DNA from: Lysobacterales bacterium
Lineage (GTDB): Bacteria > Pseudomonadota > Gammaproteobacteria > Xanthomonadales > SZUA-36
Length of the DNA stretch: 39,094 nucleotides
Assembly (NCBI GenBank): GCA_013042915.1
Contig: JABDPF010000003.1
Coordinates: 1 to 39,094, forward strand
Direction of reading: 5' to 3'
Both the position numbers and the translations under genes were made by a program. The notes under the pieces were generated by a model, which did not search any database, was not told where the DNA came from, and was given only the letters and a program-made list of their open reading frames with translations. Shown piece by piece: positions 7,732-15,146 of this stretch (position 1 is the first letter of the stretch; every line of letters starts with the position of its first letter).

Positions 7732-10236
7732 ATGGAAACAGAACGCCCGAAGATCGGTTTTTTCAAACGACTGAGCCTGGTCTGGTTCCGCCTGATGGGC
7801 GCGATCCTGCAGCTGTGGATCCGCCCCACCGTGCTGCCCGCACCGTTCGAGGACCTCGAACTCGACCCCGACAAACCCATCTGTTACGTGATCGACTGGT
7901 ACGAAACCACCAGCCTGGCCATCCTCGACAAGGTGTGCGAAACCCTGGGGTTGCCACGACCGCGCTGGCCGATGCAGACCGAGGGCGTCAGCGAACCGCG
8001 TTCCTACCTGGCGATGCGCCGCAAGACGGGCATGATCATCCGCCGGCCCGAGGTGCGCCGGCATTCCGAGACCCTCAAGCGATTCGTCGAAAACGTCTGC
8101 GAGGACCGGGTCGACGACATCCAGTTGGTGCCCGTTACCATCCTGATCGGCCGGGCGCCCGACAAGGAAACCGGTCTCGCCAAGATTTTCTTTACCGAGT
8201 CCTGGGAGATCGGCGGCCGGTTCTGGCGCTTCCTCAACTCGATCGTCAACGGCCGAAACACGATGGTGCAGTTCAGTGACCCGATCTCCCTGGCCACCAT
8301 GGCAGAGGAAGGCCTGGGCCCCTCGCGCACACTGCGCAAGGTCTCGCGTATCCTGCGCGTCCATTTCCAACGCCAGCGCGCGGCAGCGATCGGTCCCGAC
8401 CTGTCGCACCGTCGCACGGTGGTGGAGCAGGTGTTGCGCAGCCCCAGTGTCAGCACCGCCATCGAAGACCACGCCCGCAAGGAGAAGGTGAGTCGCGACA
8501 AGGCGGCCGAGGCGGCACGCGCGCACGCCTACGAGATCGCGGCCAATTACTCGTACGGCCTGGTTCGTATCGTCTCGTTCCTGCTGACCTGGTTCTGGAA
8601 CCGCATATACGACGGCGTCGAGGTTCGCCATTTTCGCAGCTTCAAAAAGCAGGCGCCGGATTACGAACTGATTTACGTGCCCTGCCACCGCAGCCACATC
8701 GACTATCTGCTGCTGTCGTACATCCTTTACCATCGAGGCTTTGTGCCGCCGCACATTGCGGCAGGCCTCAACCTGAACCTGCCGATTCTCGGGCGTGTCC
8801 TGCGCAAGGGCGGCGCCTTTTTCCTGCGCCGCAGTTTTCGCTCGAACAAGCTGTATTCGGCCGTGTTTCACGAGTACATCGCCAAGATCATGTCCAACGG
8901 CACCGCCATCGAGTACTTCATCGAAGGCACGCGCAGCCGAACCGGGCGTCTGCTTCAGCCCAAGGGCGGCATGCTGTCCATGACGGTCCGCAGTTACCTG
9001 CGAACGCGCTCGCGGCCCGTCATGTTCCAGCCGATCTATATCGGTTATGAAAAGCTGGCCGAGGGCAAAAGCTACATCGCCGAGCTATCCGGCGAGAAGA
9101 AGAAAAAGGAAACCTGGGGCGACCTGCTGCGCGCACGCCGCGTGCTGAAGCAACAGTTCGGAAAGGTGCACGTGAGTTTTTCCGAGCCGATCTTCTTGGA
9201 CGACCTGCTCGATCGCCACGATCCGAACTGGCGCGACAGCAGCCTTGACAGCGAGGAAAAACCCAGCTGGCTGACCCCGTTGGTCAATGAGCTCGGCCTG
9301 GGCATCATGACCGGAATCAACCTGGCCACCCACGTCAACGGCATCAACCTGCTGGCCGTCGTCCTGCTGACAACCCGCAAGCTCGCCCTGGGCCGCGAGG
9401 AACTTATCGATCAGCTGGCCCTGTATCTCGACCTGGTCGACCAGGCCGCTTACTCCGATCGGTTGACCCGCACCCAGCGCACGCCGGAGCAAATCATCGA
9501 CTACGGCATCGAGATGGGCGTCATCGAAGCGCTCGAAAACCCGCTGGGCGACATCATCGCGGTCAAGTCCGACCAGTCCATCCTGCTGACCTATTTTCGC
9601 AACAACATCGCACACCTGGCCGCGGTGCCGTCCCTGGTAACCAGTTGTTTCCTGAACACCGATCACATGCGAATCCGCGACGTGCGCCGCATCGCGTTGG
9701 CCGTGTACCCGTTTCTGAAAGCCGAGCTGTTCCTTCCCTGGGACTATGAAGGCTTCCTGGCGACGGTGGACGGCTGTATCGACTGGCTGCTGAAGCACGA
9801 TCTGCTGTTGCAATCCGAGGACGAGACCATCCTCCGCAAACCCGAAGGGGGCACCCGCGAGGACCTTCAGCTGCGAGTCATGGGCCACGCCCTCCTTCAG
9901 ACTTTCGAGCGCTACTACATCGTGGTGGCCGTGCTGGCCAAGAACGGCTCAGGCGTGCTCAGCCGGGGCGAACTGGAACGCCTGTGTATCCTGACGGCGC
10001 AGCGGATTTCCCAGCTGAACGAATTCGCGGCCCCCGAATTCTACGACCGCCACCAGATCCGGCAATTCATCAACCTGTTGGTCGAAACGAGCATCCTTCG
10101 CATCGAGGACGATAAGCTGGAGTTCAATTCGGTGCTGCAACAAATCAACGAGGACTCGAAGCTGGTGCTCAGCGAGGAGATCCGCTACAACATCCTCCGC
10201 GTCGCCCCCCAGGTTATCGCCGAGGCGCCTTTGTAA
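7732..10236 (+). CDS. plsB: Glycerol-3-phosphate 1-O-acyltransferase (PlsB)
   Basis: PlsB is the inner-membrane-associated enzyme that acylates sn-glycerol 3-phosphate from acyl-CoA or acyl-ACP, the first step of phospholipid synthesis. The 834 residues are in the family's range (807 in E. coli). The acyltransferase blocks are clear: block I is HRSHID (H319 to D324), block II GAFFLRRSF, block III FIEGTRSRTGRL near residue 400, and block IV VMFQPIYIGYEKL. The long helical N-terminal and C-terminal regions typical of PlsB are present. The ATG at 7732 has no clear Shine-Dalgarno sequence, but homology-like sequence starts soon after it. The gene stands alone between a terminator and a structured repeat. 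Confidence 0.96.
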   Translation: METERPKIGFFKRLSLVWFRLMGAILQLWIRPTVLPAPFEDLELDPDKPICYVIDWYETTSLAILDKVCETLGLPRPRWPMQTEGVSEPRSYLAMRRKTGMIIRRPEVRRHSETLKRFVENVCEDRVDDIQLVPVTILIGRAPDKETGLAKIFFTESWEIGGRFWRFLNSIVNGRNTMVQFSDPISLATMAEEGLGPSRTLRKVSRILRVHFQRQRAAAIGPDLSHRRTVVEQVLRSPSVSTAIEDHARKEKVSRDKAAEAARAHAYEIAANYSYGLVRIVSFLLTWFWNRIYDGVEVRHFRSFKKQAPDYELIYVPCHRSHIDYLLLSYILYHRGFVPPHIAAGLNLNLPILGRVLRKGGAFFLRRSFRSNKLYSAVFHEYIAKIMSNGTAIEYFIEGTRSRTGRLLQPKGGMLSMTVRSYLRTRSRPVMFQPIYIGYEKLAEGKSYIAELSGEKKKKETWGDLLRARRVLKQQFGKVHVSFSEPIFLDDLLDRHDPNWRDSSLDSEEKPSWLTPLVNELGLGIMTGINLATHVNGINLLAVVLLTTRKLALGREELIDQLALYLDLVDQAAYSDRLTRTQRTPEQIIDYGIEMGVIEALENPLGDIIAVKSDQSILLTYFRNNIAHLAAVPSLVTSCFLNTDHMRIRDVRRIALAVYPFLKAELFLPWDYEGFLATVDGCIDWLLKHDLLLQSEDETILRKPEGGTREDLQLRVMGHALLQTFERYYIVVAVLAKNGSGVLSRGELERLCILTAQRISQLNEFAAPEFYDRHQIRQFINLLVETSILRIEDDKLEFNSVLQQINEDSKLVLSEEIRYNILRVAPQVIAEAPL

Positions 10237-10285
10237 AAACCCTTTAGGCCTGCTGAATACCGTTAAAGACCCGACCGAACTACCG

Positions 10286-10442
10286 ATACCCCCTTCCAAG
10301 GGACGCTCAAGTACATCCATGTAGCGCTCGGTCTGAGCCCGCCCAGGGCTCATACGCCCCTGGAAGGGGGTATGGCCTGGACTTGGGCACAGGGGTGTTG
10401 ACATGAGGTTAGAATAGCTGCGCGACTCTGACCCCGGTTTTC
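10286..10442. repeat. Structured intergenic repeat, copy A (cruciform plus conserved tail)
   Basis: The left part forms a cloverleaf-like structure. A perfect 13-bp outer stem pairs 10286-10298 (ATACCCCCTTCCA) with 10361-10373. Inside it are TACAT/ATGTA (10312-10323) and TGAGCCC/GGGCTCA (10334-10352). The right part, 10374-10442, matches copy B at 12737-12805. The first 31 bases agree at 28 positions, and the end forms a second hairpin GAGGTTAGA/TCTGACCCC (10405-10435). It lies between the 3' ends of the convergent plsB and YdcH-like genes. The form resembles short palindromic elements moved by Y1-type (REP-associated) transposases, but no transposase is in the window and the mechanism is inferred. 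Confidence 0.75.
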
Positions 10443-10480
10443 TTGTCGCTACACGATGGCGCCGCGCGGCGGGGTTACTT

Positions 10481-10693
10481 TCAGGCATCCATGTCGGGGA
10501 TGAGCTGGGATTCCAGGAAGGCCATCCAGTCTTTGAGCTTGAGCTTGCGTTTCTTCATGCGCCGCAATTGCAGCTGATCCACGCTGGGGTCATCGGACAG
10601 CCGGGCGATGGCTTCGTCGAGGTCACGGTGCTCTTCGCGCAGTTCTGCCAGCAGCAGTGCGATTTCGCCGGGGTCTTTGTCGAATTGGTTCAC
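10481..10693 (-). CDS. Small YdcH/DUF465-family protein
   Basis: This 70-residue, highly charged protein is predicted to be all helical. The family hallmark is the basic run RRMKKRKLKLKDWMAFLE near the C terminus, typical of YdcH/DUF465 proteins (about 65-75 residues, unknown role, SlyX-like helical hairpins). A longer reading from 10759 would run across the ttcA start on the other strand. The GTG at 10693 gives the family's normal length and leaves 38 bases between the two divergent starts. No clear Shine-Dalgarno sequence is visible. The family assignment is by motif and length; the biological function is unknown. Confidence 0.75.
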   Translation of the reverse strand: MNQFDKDPGEIALLLAELREEHRDLDEAIARLSDDPSVDQLQLRRMKKRKLKLKDWMAFLESQLIPDMDA

Positions 10694-10719
10694 AATACAA
10701 GGATAGTACAAGTTTGGCG

Positions 10720-10725
10720 TAGAAT
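10720..10725 (+). promoter_or_regulatory. Possible -10 element for ttcA
   Basis: TAGAAT lies six bases before the ttcA ATG at 10732. If it is used, transcription would begin at or next to the start codon, giving a leaderless or nearly leaderless message. TTCACA at 10689-10694 resembles a -35 but is 25 bases away, which is too far, so the support is weak. Confidence 0.3.
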
Positions 10726-10731
10726 GCGCGG

Positions 10732-11595
10732 ATGATCGAAACCAAGCAACCGTGCTCACTCAAAAAGATCGCAAACCGCCTGCGACGCAACACCGGCAAG
10801 GCAATCGCCGACTTCAACATGATTGGCGAGGGTGACCGCGTCATGGTCTGCCTGTCCGGCGGCAAAGACTCCTTTACCCTGCTCGACATCCTGGTGGCGA
10901 TGCGCAGGCGGGCACCGGTGGATTTCGAGTTGGTCGCCGTCAACCTCGACCAGAAGCAGCCCGGTTTTCCGGCTGACGTGTTACCGGAATATTGCCGTGA
11001 GACCGGCATTCCGTTTTACCTGATCGAGCAAGACACGTACAGCGTCGTCAGGCGCGTGGTGCCCGAGGGCAAGACCAGCTGCGGTTTGTGCTCGCGCCTG
11101 CGCCGCGGCGCCTTGTATCGTTTTGCGGCGGAGAACGGCTACACGCGGATCGCGCTCGGTCATCATCGCGACGACATGATCGAGACGTTCTTCCTCAACC
11201 TGTTCAATGGCGGACGCATCAAGGCCATGCCGCCCAAGCTGCTGTCTGACGACGGCCGCAACGTGGTGATCCGTCCGATGGCGTACTGCGCCGAGGAAGA
11301 CATCCGTCGCTATGCCGCCTCGCGCCAGTTCCCGATCATTCCCTGCAATCTGTGCGGGTCACAGGCCAACCTGCAACGCCAGTCCATCAAGGCGATGCTG
11401 GGTGAGTGGAAGAGGCAGAACCCCGGGCGCGTGGATAATATTTTCCGTGCGATGAGCCACGTCTCGCCTTCGCAACTGGCCGACCGGGACCTGTTCGATT
11501 TCGAAAACCTGGACGCCACCTCGAAGTTGCGTGGTAGCCGAGATGACGGGTTGAGACCCGACCGGGCCCGGCTTACGCTCAACGTCGCCAACTGA
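10732..11595 (+). CDS. ttcA: tRNA 2-thiocytidine(32) synthetase TtcA
   Basis: TtcA is a cytoplasmic [4Fe-4S] enzyme that thiolates cytidine 32 of tRNA using ATP. The 287-residue protein has the PP-loop SGGKDS at 42-47 and two CxxC pairs, Cys117/Cys120 (SCGLCS) and Cys205/Cys208 (PCNLCGS), three of which normally hold the cluster. The family signature [16 protein letters not shown] starts near residue 16, as in E. coli, which supports the ATG at 10732. [16 protein letters not shown] and [11 protein letters not shown] are also typical. It runs divergently from the YdcH-like gene with a 38-base gap and is followed 12 bases later by the TRAP solute-binding gene. Confidence 0.95.
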   Translation: MIETKQPCSLKKIANRLRRNTGKAIADFNMIGEGDRVMVCLSGGKDSFTLLDILVAMRRRAPVDFELVAVNLDQKQPGFPADVLPEYCRETGIPFYLIEQDTYSVVRRVVPEGKTSCGLCSRLRRGALYRFAAENGYTRIALGHHRDDMIETFFLNLFNGGRIKAMPPKLLSDDGRNVVIRPMAYCAEEDIRRYAASRQFPIIPCNLCGSQANLQRQSIKAMLGEWKRQNPGRVDNIFRAMSHVSPSQLADRDLFDFENLDATSKLRGSRDDGLRPDRARLTLNVAN

Positions 11596-11607
11596 AAGGA
11601 GAGCACC

Positions 11608-12714
11608 ATGGATCGCAGAAAATTTGTCAAGGGCGCGGGCATCGCCGGCGCCGCCGGTTTGCTCGCTGCCTGCGGAAAACAGGCCGGGACCACCGAGTGC
11701 GTGGAAGGCGCAAGCGCTGCCCGCGAGGAAACGTTCGAGTGGAAAATGGTCACCACCTGGCCAAGAGATTTCCCCGGGCTCGGTACCGGCGCCAACTACC
11801 TGGCGAACATCATCGGCGAGATGAGCGGTGGCCGCCTGACGGTCAAGGTCTATGGATCAAATGAACTGGTGCCGGCACTCGAGGTGTTCGATGCGGTACA
11901 ACGGGGAGTTGCCGAAATGGGACACGGCGGCGCCTATTACTGGAAGGGCGTGATCCCCGCCTCGCCGTTTTTCTCAACCATCCCTTTCGGCCTGACCGGC
12001 GCGGAAATGAACGGCTGGTTTTACCACGGCGGCGGCATGGAGCTGTACCACGAAGCCTACGCGCCCCACGGCATCACTCCCTATCCGATCGGCAACTCCG
12101 GCACACAGATGGGCGGTTGGTTCAACAAGGAAATCAACTCGGTAGACGACCTGGCCGGGCTGAAAATGCGCATTCCCGGTTTTGGCGGTGAGGTGCTCAA
12201 GAAGGTGGGCGGCACGCCGGTCAACATTCCCGGCGGGGAACTGTTCACCGCGCTGCAGAACGGCACGATCGACGCGACGGAGTGGGTCGGTCCGATGAAC
12301 GACCTGGCTTTCGGCCTGTTTCGCGCCGCCAAACACTACTACTACCCGGGCTGGCACGAACCGGGCACGGCGCTGGAGGCGCTCGTCAACCAGGAGGCCT
12401 TCGGGGCTCTGCCGGCCGACCTGCAGGCCATCGTCAAGGTTGCCTGCCAGGCCGCCAACGCCGACATGTACGCCGATTTCGAGGCACGCAACGGCGAAGC
12501 CCTGAAGTCACTGGTCGAAGAACACGGCGTGGACCTGCGACCGTTTCCGGACGAGGTATTGGCCGAGTTGAAACGTGCGTCGACCGAGGTGATCGAGGAA
12601 CTGGCTGCCTCGGACGCGATGGCGGCCAAAGTCTGGGCTTCTCTGTCGGCCTACATCGACCGGGTCAAGGGCTCCACCGCAATCGGATCGCAGTACTTCG
12701 TCGATCGACGCTGA
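11608..12714 (+). CDS. TRAP transporter solute-binding lipoprotein (DctP/TakP type)
   Basis: This 368-residue protein is the extracytoplasmic solute-binding part of a tripartite ATP-independent periplasmic transporter. The N terminus combines a twin-arginine-like motif (DRRKFVKG) with a lipobox (LLAAC, Cys near 22), so it may be Tat-exported and lipid-anchored. Family landmarks are WKMVTTWPRDFPGLGTG, SGGRLTVKVYG, GGWFNKEI, LKMRIPGFGGEVLKKVGGT with the ligand-binding Arg, and IDATEWVGPMND. The tone is closest to TakP-like binders of 2-oxo acids or other carboxylates, but the substrate cannot be fixed from sequence. An AAGGAGAG ribosome site precedes the ATG. Its permease gene dctM lies on the opposite strand, and no dctQ is present. 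Confidence 0.9.
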   Translation: MDRRKFVKGAGIAGAAGLLAACGKQAGTTECVEGASAAREETFEWKMVTTWPRDFPGLGTGANYLANIIGEMSGGRLTVKVYGSNELVPALEVFDAVQRGVAEMGHGGAYYWKGVIPASPFFSTIPFGLTGAEMNGWFYHGGGMELYHEAYAPHGITPYPIGNSGTQMGGWFNKEINSVDDLAGLKMRIPGFGGEVLKKVGGTPVNIPGGELFTALQNGTIDATEWVGPMNDLAFGLFRAAKHYYYPGWHEPGTALEALVNQEAFGALPADLQAIVKVACQAANADMYADFEARNGEALKSLVEEHGVDLRPFPDEVLAELKRASTEVIEELAASDAMAAKVWASLSAYIDRVKGSTAIGSQYFVDRR

Positions 12715-12722
12715 TTCAGACG

Positions 12723-12805
12723 CTGGAACTCAGCGTGGCCTGGTCTTGGGCAGAGGGGTGTAGACATTGGGGCAGAGTCCCAGAGCTTTTCTGGCCCCGG
12801 TCTTC
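12723..12805. repeat. Structured intergenic repeat, copy B (tail only)
   Basis: This is a diverged copy of the element at 10360-10442. CTGGAA, then an eight-base variable stretch, then a 31-base core agreeing with copy A at 28 positions (12737-12767) are in the same register. It is followed by a 31-base segment that forms GGGGCAGA/TCTGGCCCC (12769-12798, one bulge) and the shared CCCCGGT. The long outer stem of copy A is absent; a small CGCTG/CAGCG hairpin (12721-12735) takes its place. It lies between the convergent TRAP binding-protein and permease genes and may act as a transcription barrier. Confidence 0.72.
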
Positions 12806-12881
12806 GCGATGGCACGGAGCCGAACGGGCGTCCCACGCGTCGAGGTTTGTTACACAGGCGGTCGGCCTCGAGGGGGCTCCG

Positions 12882-14258
12882 TCAGCCGGGGTAAATCACG
12901 CCCGGCAGCCAGGTAACCAGGGCTGGCCAGGCCGCGAGCAGGCCCAGCACGAACAGCTGGATGGCGATGAAGGGGATCACGCCGCGGTAGATTGCGGTCG
13001 TGGGAAGATCCTCGGGGCAGACGCCGCGAAGGTAAAACAGCGAAAAACCGAAGGGCGGCGTCAGGAAGGATGTCTGCAGGTTCAGCGCAATCATAATGCC
13101 CAGCCACAGTGGATCGAGACCCATCGCCATCAACACCGGGCCGACGATCGGTACTACCACGAACGTGATCTCGATAAAATCCAGCACGAAGCCCAGCAGG
13201 AACATCACCACCATCACCAGCAGCATGGCCGTCACCACGCCGCCGGGCAATCCCGTCAGGAAATCGGAGATCATCTCGTCGCCCCCCAGCCCGCGGAACA
13301 CCAGGCTGAACAACGAGGCACCGATCAAGATCATGAACACCATCGCGGTGACCTTGGTAGTGCGGTAAACGACTTCTCTGAGGGTCGCCAAGGTCAGGTG
13401 TCTTCCCGGAAGCGCCAGCAGCATCGCCCCAATCGCGCCTACCGCGGCCGCTTCGGTGGGCGTCGCAGCGCCGCCCAGAATGGAACCCAGTACCGCCACG
13501 ATCAGCAGCAGCGGCCCGGCCGTCAGCAGCAGCAGGCGACCGATACTGACCCGATCCCCCGGCTCCAGGTCGTCGGGCGGCATGGTGGCGGGCTTGAGCC
13601 AGGCCAGCACCAGCAGGTACACGAGGTATAGCCCAACCAGCACCAGCCCCGGCACCAGCGCTCCCGCGAACAGCTCGCCCACCGACACGGTTTCCGGGCT
13701 GTAACTGCCCATCTGCAACTGGGCCTGCTGATAGGCGTTCGACAGAACGTCGGCCAGCATCACCAGCACGATTGACGGCGGTATGATCTGCCCCAGCGTA
13801 CCGGCCGCACAGATCGTGCCGGTGGCCACCGCCGGGTCATACCCTTTTTTCAGCATCGTGGGCAGCGAAATCAGTCCCATGGTCACGACCGTTGCGCCGA
13901 CGATTCCGGTGCTGGCCGCCATCATCGCCCCCACCAACACCACCGCAATACCCAGCCCCCCGGGGGTACCACGCATTATCTGGGCCAGCGACTGCAACAG
14001 CTGATCGGCCAGTCGCGAGCGCTCCAGCATCACCCCCATGAACACGAACACCGGCACCGCGATCAGGGTTCCGTTGGTCATGATGCCGAACATACGGTTG
14101 GGAAACGCTTCGAGGAACACCGGATCGAACGTGCCGGCCAGCGTTCCGACGCCGGCGAACAGCAAGGCCACGCCGGCCAGTGTGAAGGCCACCGGGTAAC
14201 CGGCCATCAGCGCCAGGCCCACAGCCAGGAACAACCCCAGTGCCATCGCGGCCGCCAC
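12882..14258 (-). CDS. dctM: TRAP transporter large permease (DctM)
   Basis: This 458-residue, extremely hydrophobic protein has about twelve membrane segments and the DctM family motifs VPVFVFMGVMLERS, MMAASTGIVGATVVTMGLI, GQIIPPSIVLVML, GGAATPTEAAAVGA and LNLQTSFLTPPFGFSLF. It carries the Na+-coupled transport channel. The length is that of a DctM alone, so the small DctQ subunit is not fused to it. The GTG start at 14258 directly abuts the TGA of the gamma-carbonic-anhydrase-like gene. An ATG four codons later is the alternative. It faces the solute-binding gene tail to tail across a repeat, whereas dctP-dctQ-dctM normally run the same way. dctQ is not in the window. Confidence 0.93.
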   Translation of the reverse strand: MAAAMALGLFLAVGLALMAGYPVAFTLAGVALLFAGVGTLAGTFDPVFLEAFPNRMFGIMTNGTLIAVPVFVFMGVMLERSRLADQLLQSLAQIMRGTPGGLGIAVVLVGAMMAASTGIVGATVVTMGLISLPTMLKKGYDPAVATGTICAAGTLGQIIPPSIVLVMLADVLSNAYQQAQLQMGSYSPETVSVGELFAGALVPGLVLVGLYLVYLLVLAWLKPATMPPDDLEPGDRVSIGRLLLLTAGPLLLIVAVLGSILGGAATPTEAAAVGAIGAMLLALPGRHLTLATLREVVYRTTKVTAMVFMILIGASLFSLVFRGLGGDEMISDFLTGLPGGVVTAMLLVMVVMFLLGFVLDFIEITFVVVPIVGPVLMAMGLDPLWLGIMIALNLQTSFLTPPFGFSLFYLRGVCPEDLPTTAIYRGVIPFIAIQLFVLGLLAAWPALVTWLPGVIYPG

Positions 14259-14813
14259 TCAGCGAGCCCCTGCCAGGTAGAGGTCTTTCAGTTTCACGTA
14301 ATGGCGCGCGCTGTACAGCAGGTACTCGATCTCCTGGTCGGTGAGGTCCCGCGCCCTGCTCGCGGGATTGCCCCGCCAGAGGGTTCCGGATTCGACCCGC
14401 TTGCCCGGGGGCACAACGGCGCCGCCGCCCACCATCGCGTCGGCCTCCAGCACGGCGCCGTCCATCACGGTGGCGCCCATCCCCACCAGGCAACGATCGC
14501 CCACGCGGCAGGCGTGCAGTACCGCCGCGTGCCCGAGCGTGACGTCGTCACCGATGATCAACGGACCGCCTTCCGGCTGCCAGGCGCTTTCGTGGGTCAC
14601 GTGGAGAACACAACCATCCTGCACGTTGCTGCGGGTGCCAATCACGATACGGTTGACGTCACCTCGCGCAACCGCCATCGGCCAGATCGACGCGTCGTCG
14701 CCCAGCACGACCGAACCACTGACGTGGGCGTCCTTTGCCACGTAAACCCGCTCGCCAAAAGATGGGGATTTGCGCATGAATCGGAATGTATTGGAGTTTT
14801 TCTCGGAGTCCAT
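14259..14813 (-). CDS. Gamma-carbonic-anhydrase-like hexapeptide protein (YrdA family)
   Basis: This 184-residue left-handed beta-helix protein of the YrdA/PaaY/gamma-CA group has GERVYVAKDAHVSGSV, DDASIWPMAVARGD, IGTRSNVQDGCVLHVTH and GHAAVLHACRVGDRCLVGMGA. The histidines in CVLHVTH and GHAAVLHA are placed as the three metal ligands of gamma-class enzymes, so it can probably bind Zn or Fe; catalysis as carbonic anhydrase is not assured for this group. The start at 14813 (MDSEKN) keeps the family's N-terminal strand before SFGERVYV. An ATG at 14777 would cut it, and a GTG at 14852 would add unrelated residues. It abuts dctM, so the two are very probably one transcript. Confidence 0.88.
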   Translation of the reverse strand: MDSEKNSNTFRFMRKSPSFGERVYVAKDAHVSGSVVLGDDASIWPMAVARGDVNRIVIGTRSNVQDGCVLHVTHESAWQPEGGPLIIGDDVTLGHAAVLHACRVGDRCLVGMGATVMDGAVLEADAMVGGGAVVPPGKRVESGTLWRGNPASRARDLTDQEIEYLLYSARHYVKLKDLYLAGAR

Positions 14814-14844
14814 GTCGGCGAAATGGTAACACCTGCGGAATTTC

Positions 14845-14853
14845 TTATTCACA
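14845..14853 (+). promoter_or_regulatory. DnaA box (TTATTCACA)
   Basis: This is a full match to the DnaA-box consensus TTWTNCACA, in the same orientation as the box at 15031 and at the left end of the AT-rich stretch. Binding is inferred from sequence only. Confidence 0.5.
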
Positions 14854-15018
14854 AGAACGGCGCGAAACTAAAAATCAATTACTTAAGCCTATTCTAAGCT
14901 TCCAGGCAGGAAATAAGTTTCCTATCTATATGTTTTTGCATTAATTTTTTGGTTTTACTTTAAAACTAACGAGAACCTGATCTCAAGCGTCATCGCATAT
15001 TCTGGCACGATCGCCGGT

Positions 15019-15039
15019 TTACACACATAGTTATCCACA
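15019..15039 (+). promoter_or_regulatory. DnaA box TTATCCACA with adjacent near-match
   Basis: TTATCCACA at 15031-15039 is the high-affinity DnaA box sequence. TTACACACA at 15019-15027 differs from the consensus at one position, lies in the same orientation and starts 12 bases earlier, about one helical turn. The pair sits 108 bases before the argS start and could regulate it. Confidence 0.55.
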
Positions 15040-15146
15040 GCCTTGTACAATAATTGCGCCGTGCTAACCGCTAACCCCCTCAAAGGTTTACAATAACCCG
15101 GTTTTCAGGGCCGGAAAACGGCCACGGCAGGGAAGAGACCCACCCA

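Larger units (their letters stand above)
14814..15146. other. AT-rich divergent intergenic region with DnaA-box-like sites
   Basis: This 333-base gap between gamma-CA (minus) and argS (plus) is strikingly AT-rich at about 14835-14985 compared with the GC-rich surroundings. It holds two full DnaA-box matches and one near match, a short GGAAA/TTTCC hairpin (14909-14922) and several A/T tracts (14931-14969). Possible -10 elements are TAGAAT on the minus strand (14896-14891) and TACAAT on the plus strand (15046-15051 and 15089-15094), none with a good -35. I see no gene in it. Confidence 0.7.

Noticed and set aside
7480-8871. A 463-residue open frame on the minus strand opposite plsB
   Set aside because: It lies antisense to the well-supported plsB catalytic region, has no recognisable domain, and is explained by GC-rich codon bias.
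10458-10469. A perfect CGCCGCGCGGCG palindrome downstream of the YdcH-like gene
   Set aside because: It has no T-run and no repeat partner; in GC-rich DNA this is likely by chance.
9949-10488. Minus-strand frame across repeat copy A containing a MSTPLCP-like peptide, echoed by a similar peptide over copy B (12651-12836)
   Set aside because: The peptide similarity simply reflects the shared DNA repeat; no codon-level constraint or start signal supports a protein.
12282-13631. A 449-residue plus-strand open frame spanning the end of the TRAP binding-protein gene, repeat copy B and the antisense of dctM
   Set aside because: Its composition (very rich in Gln, His and Arg) is typical of a shadow frame of two real genes and the repeat.
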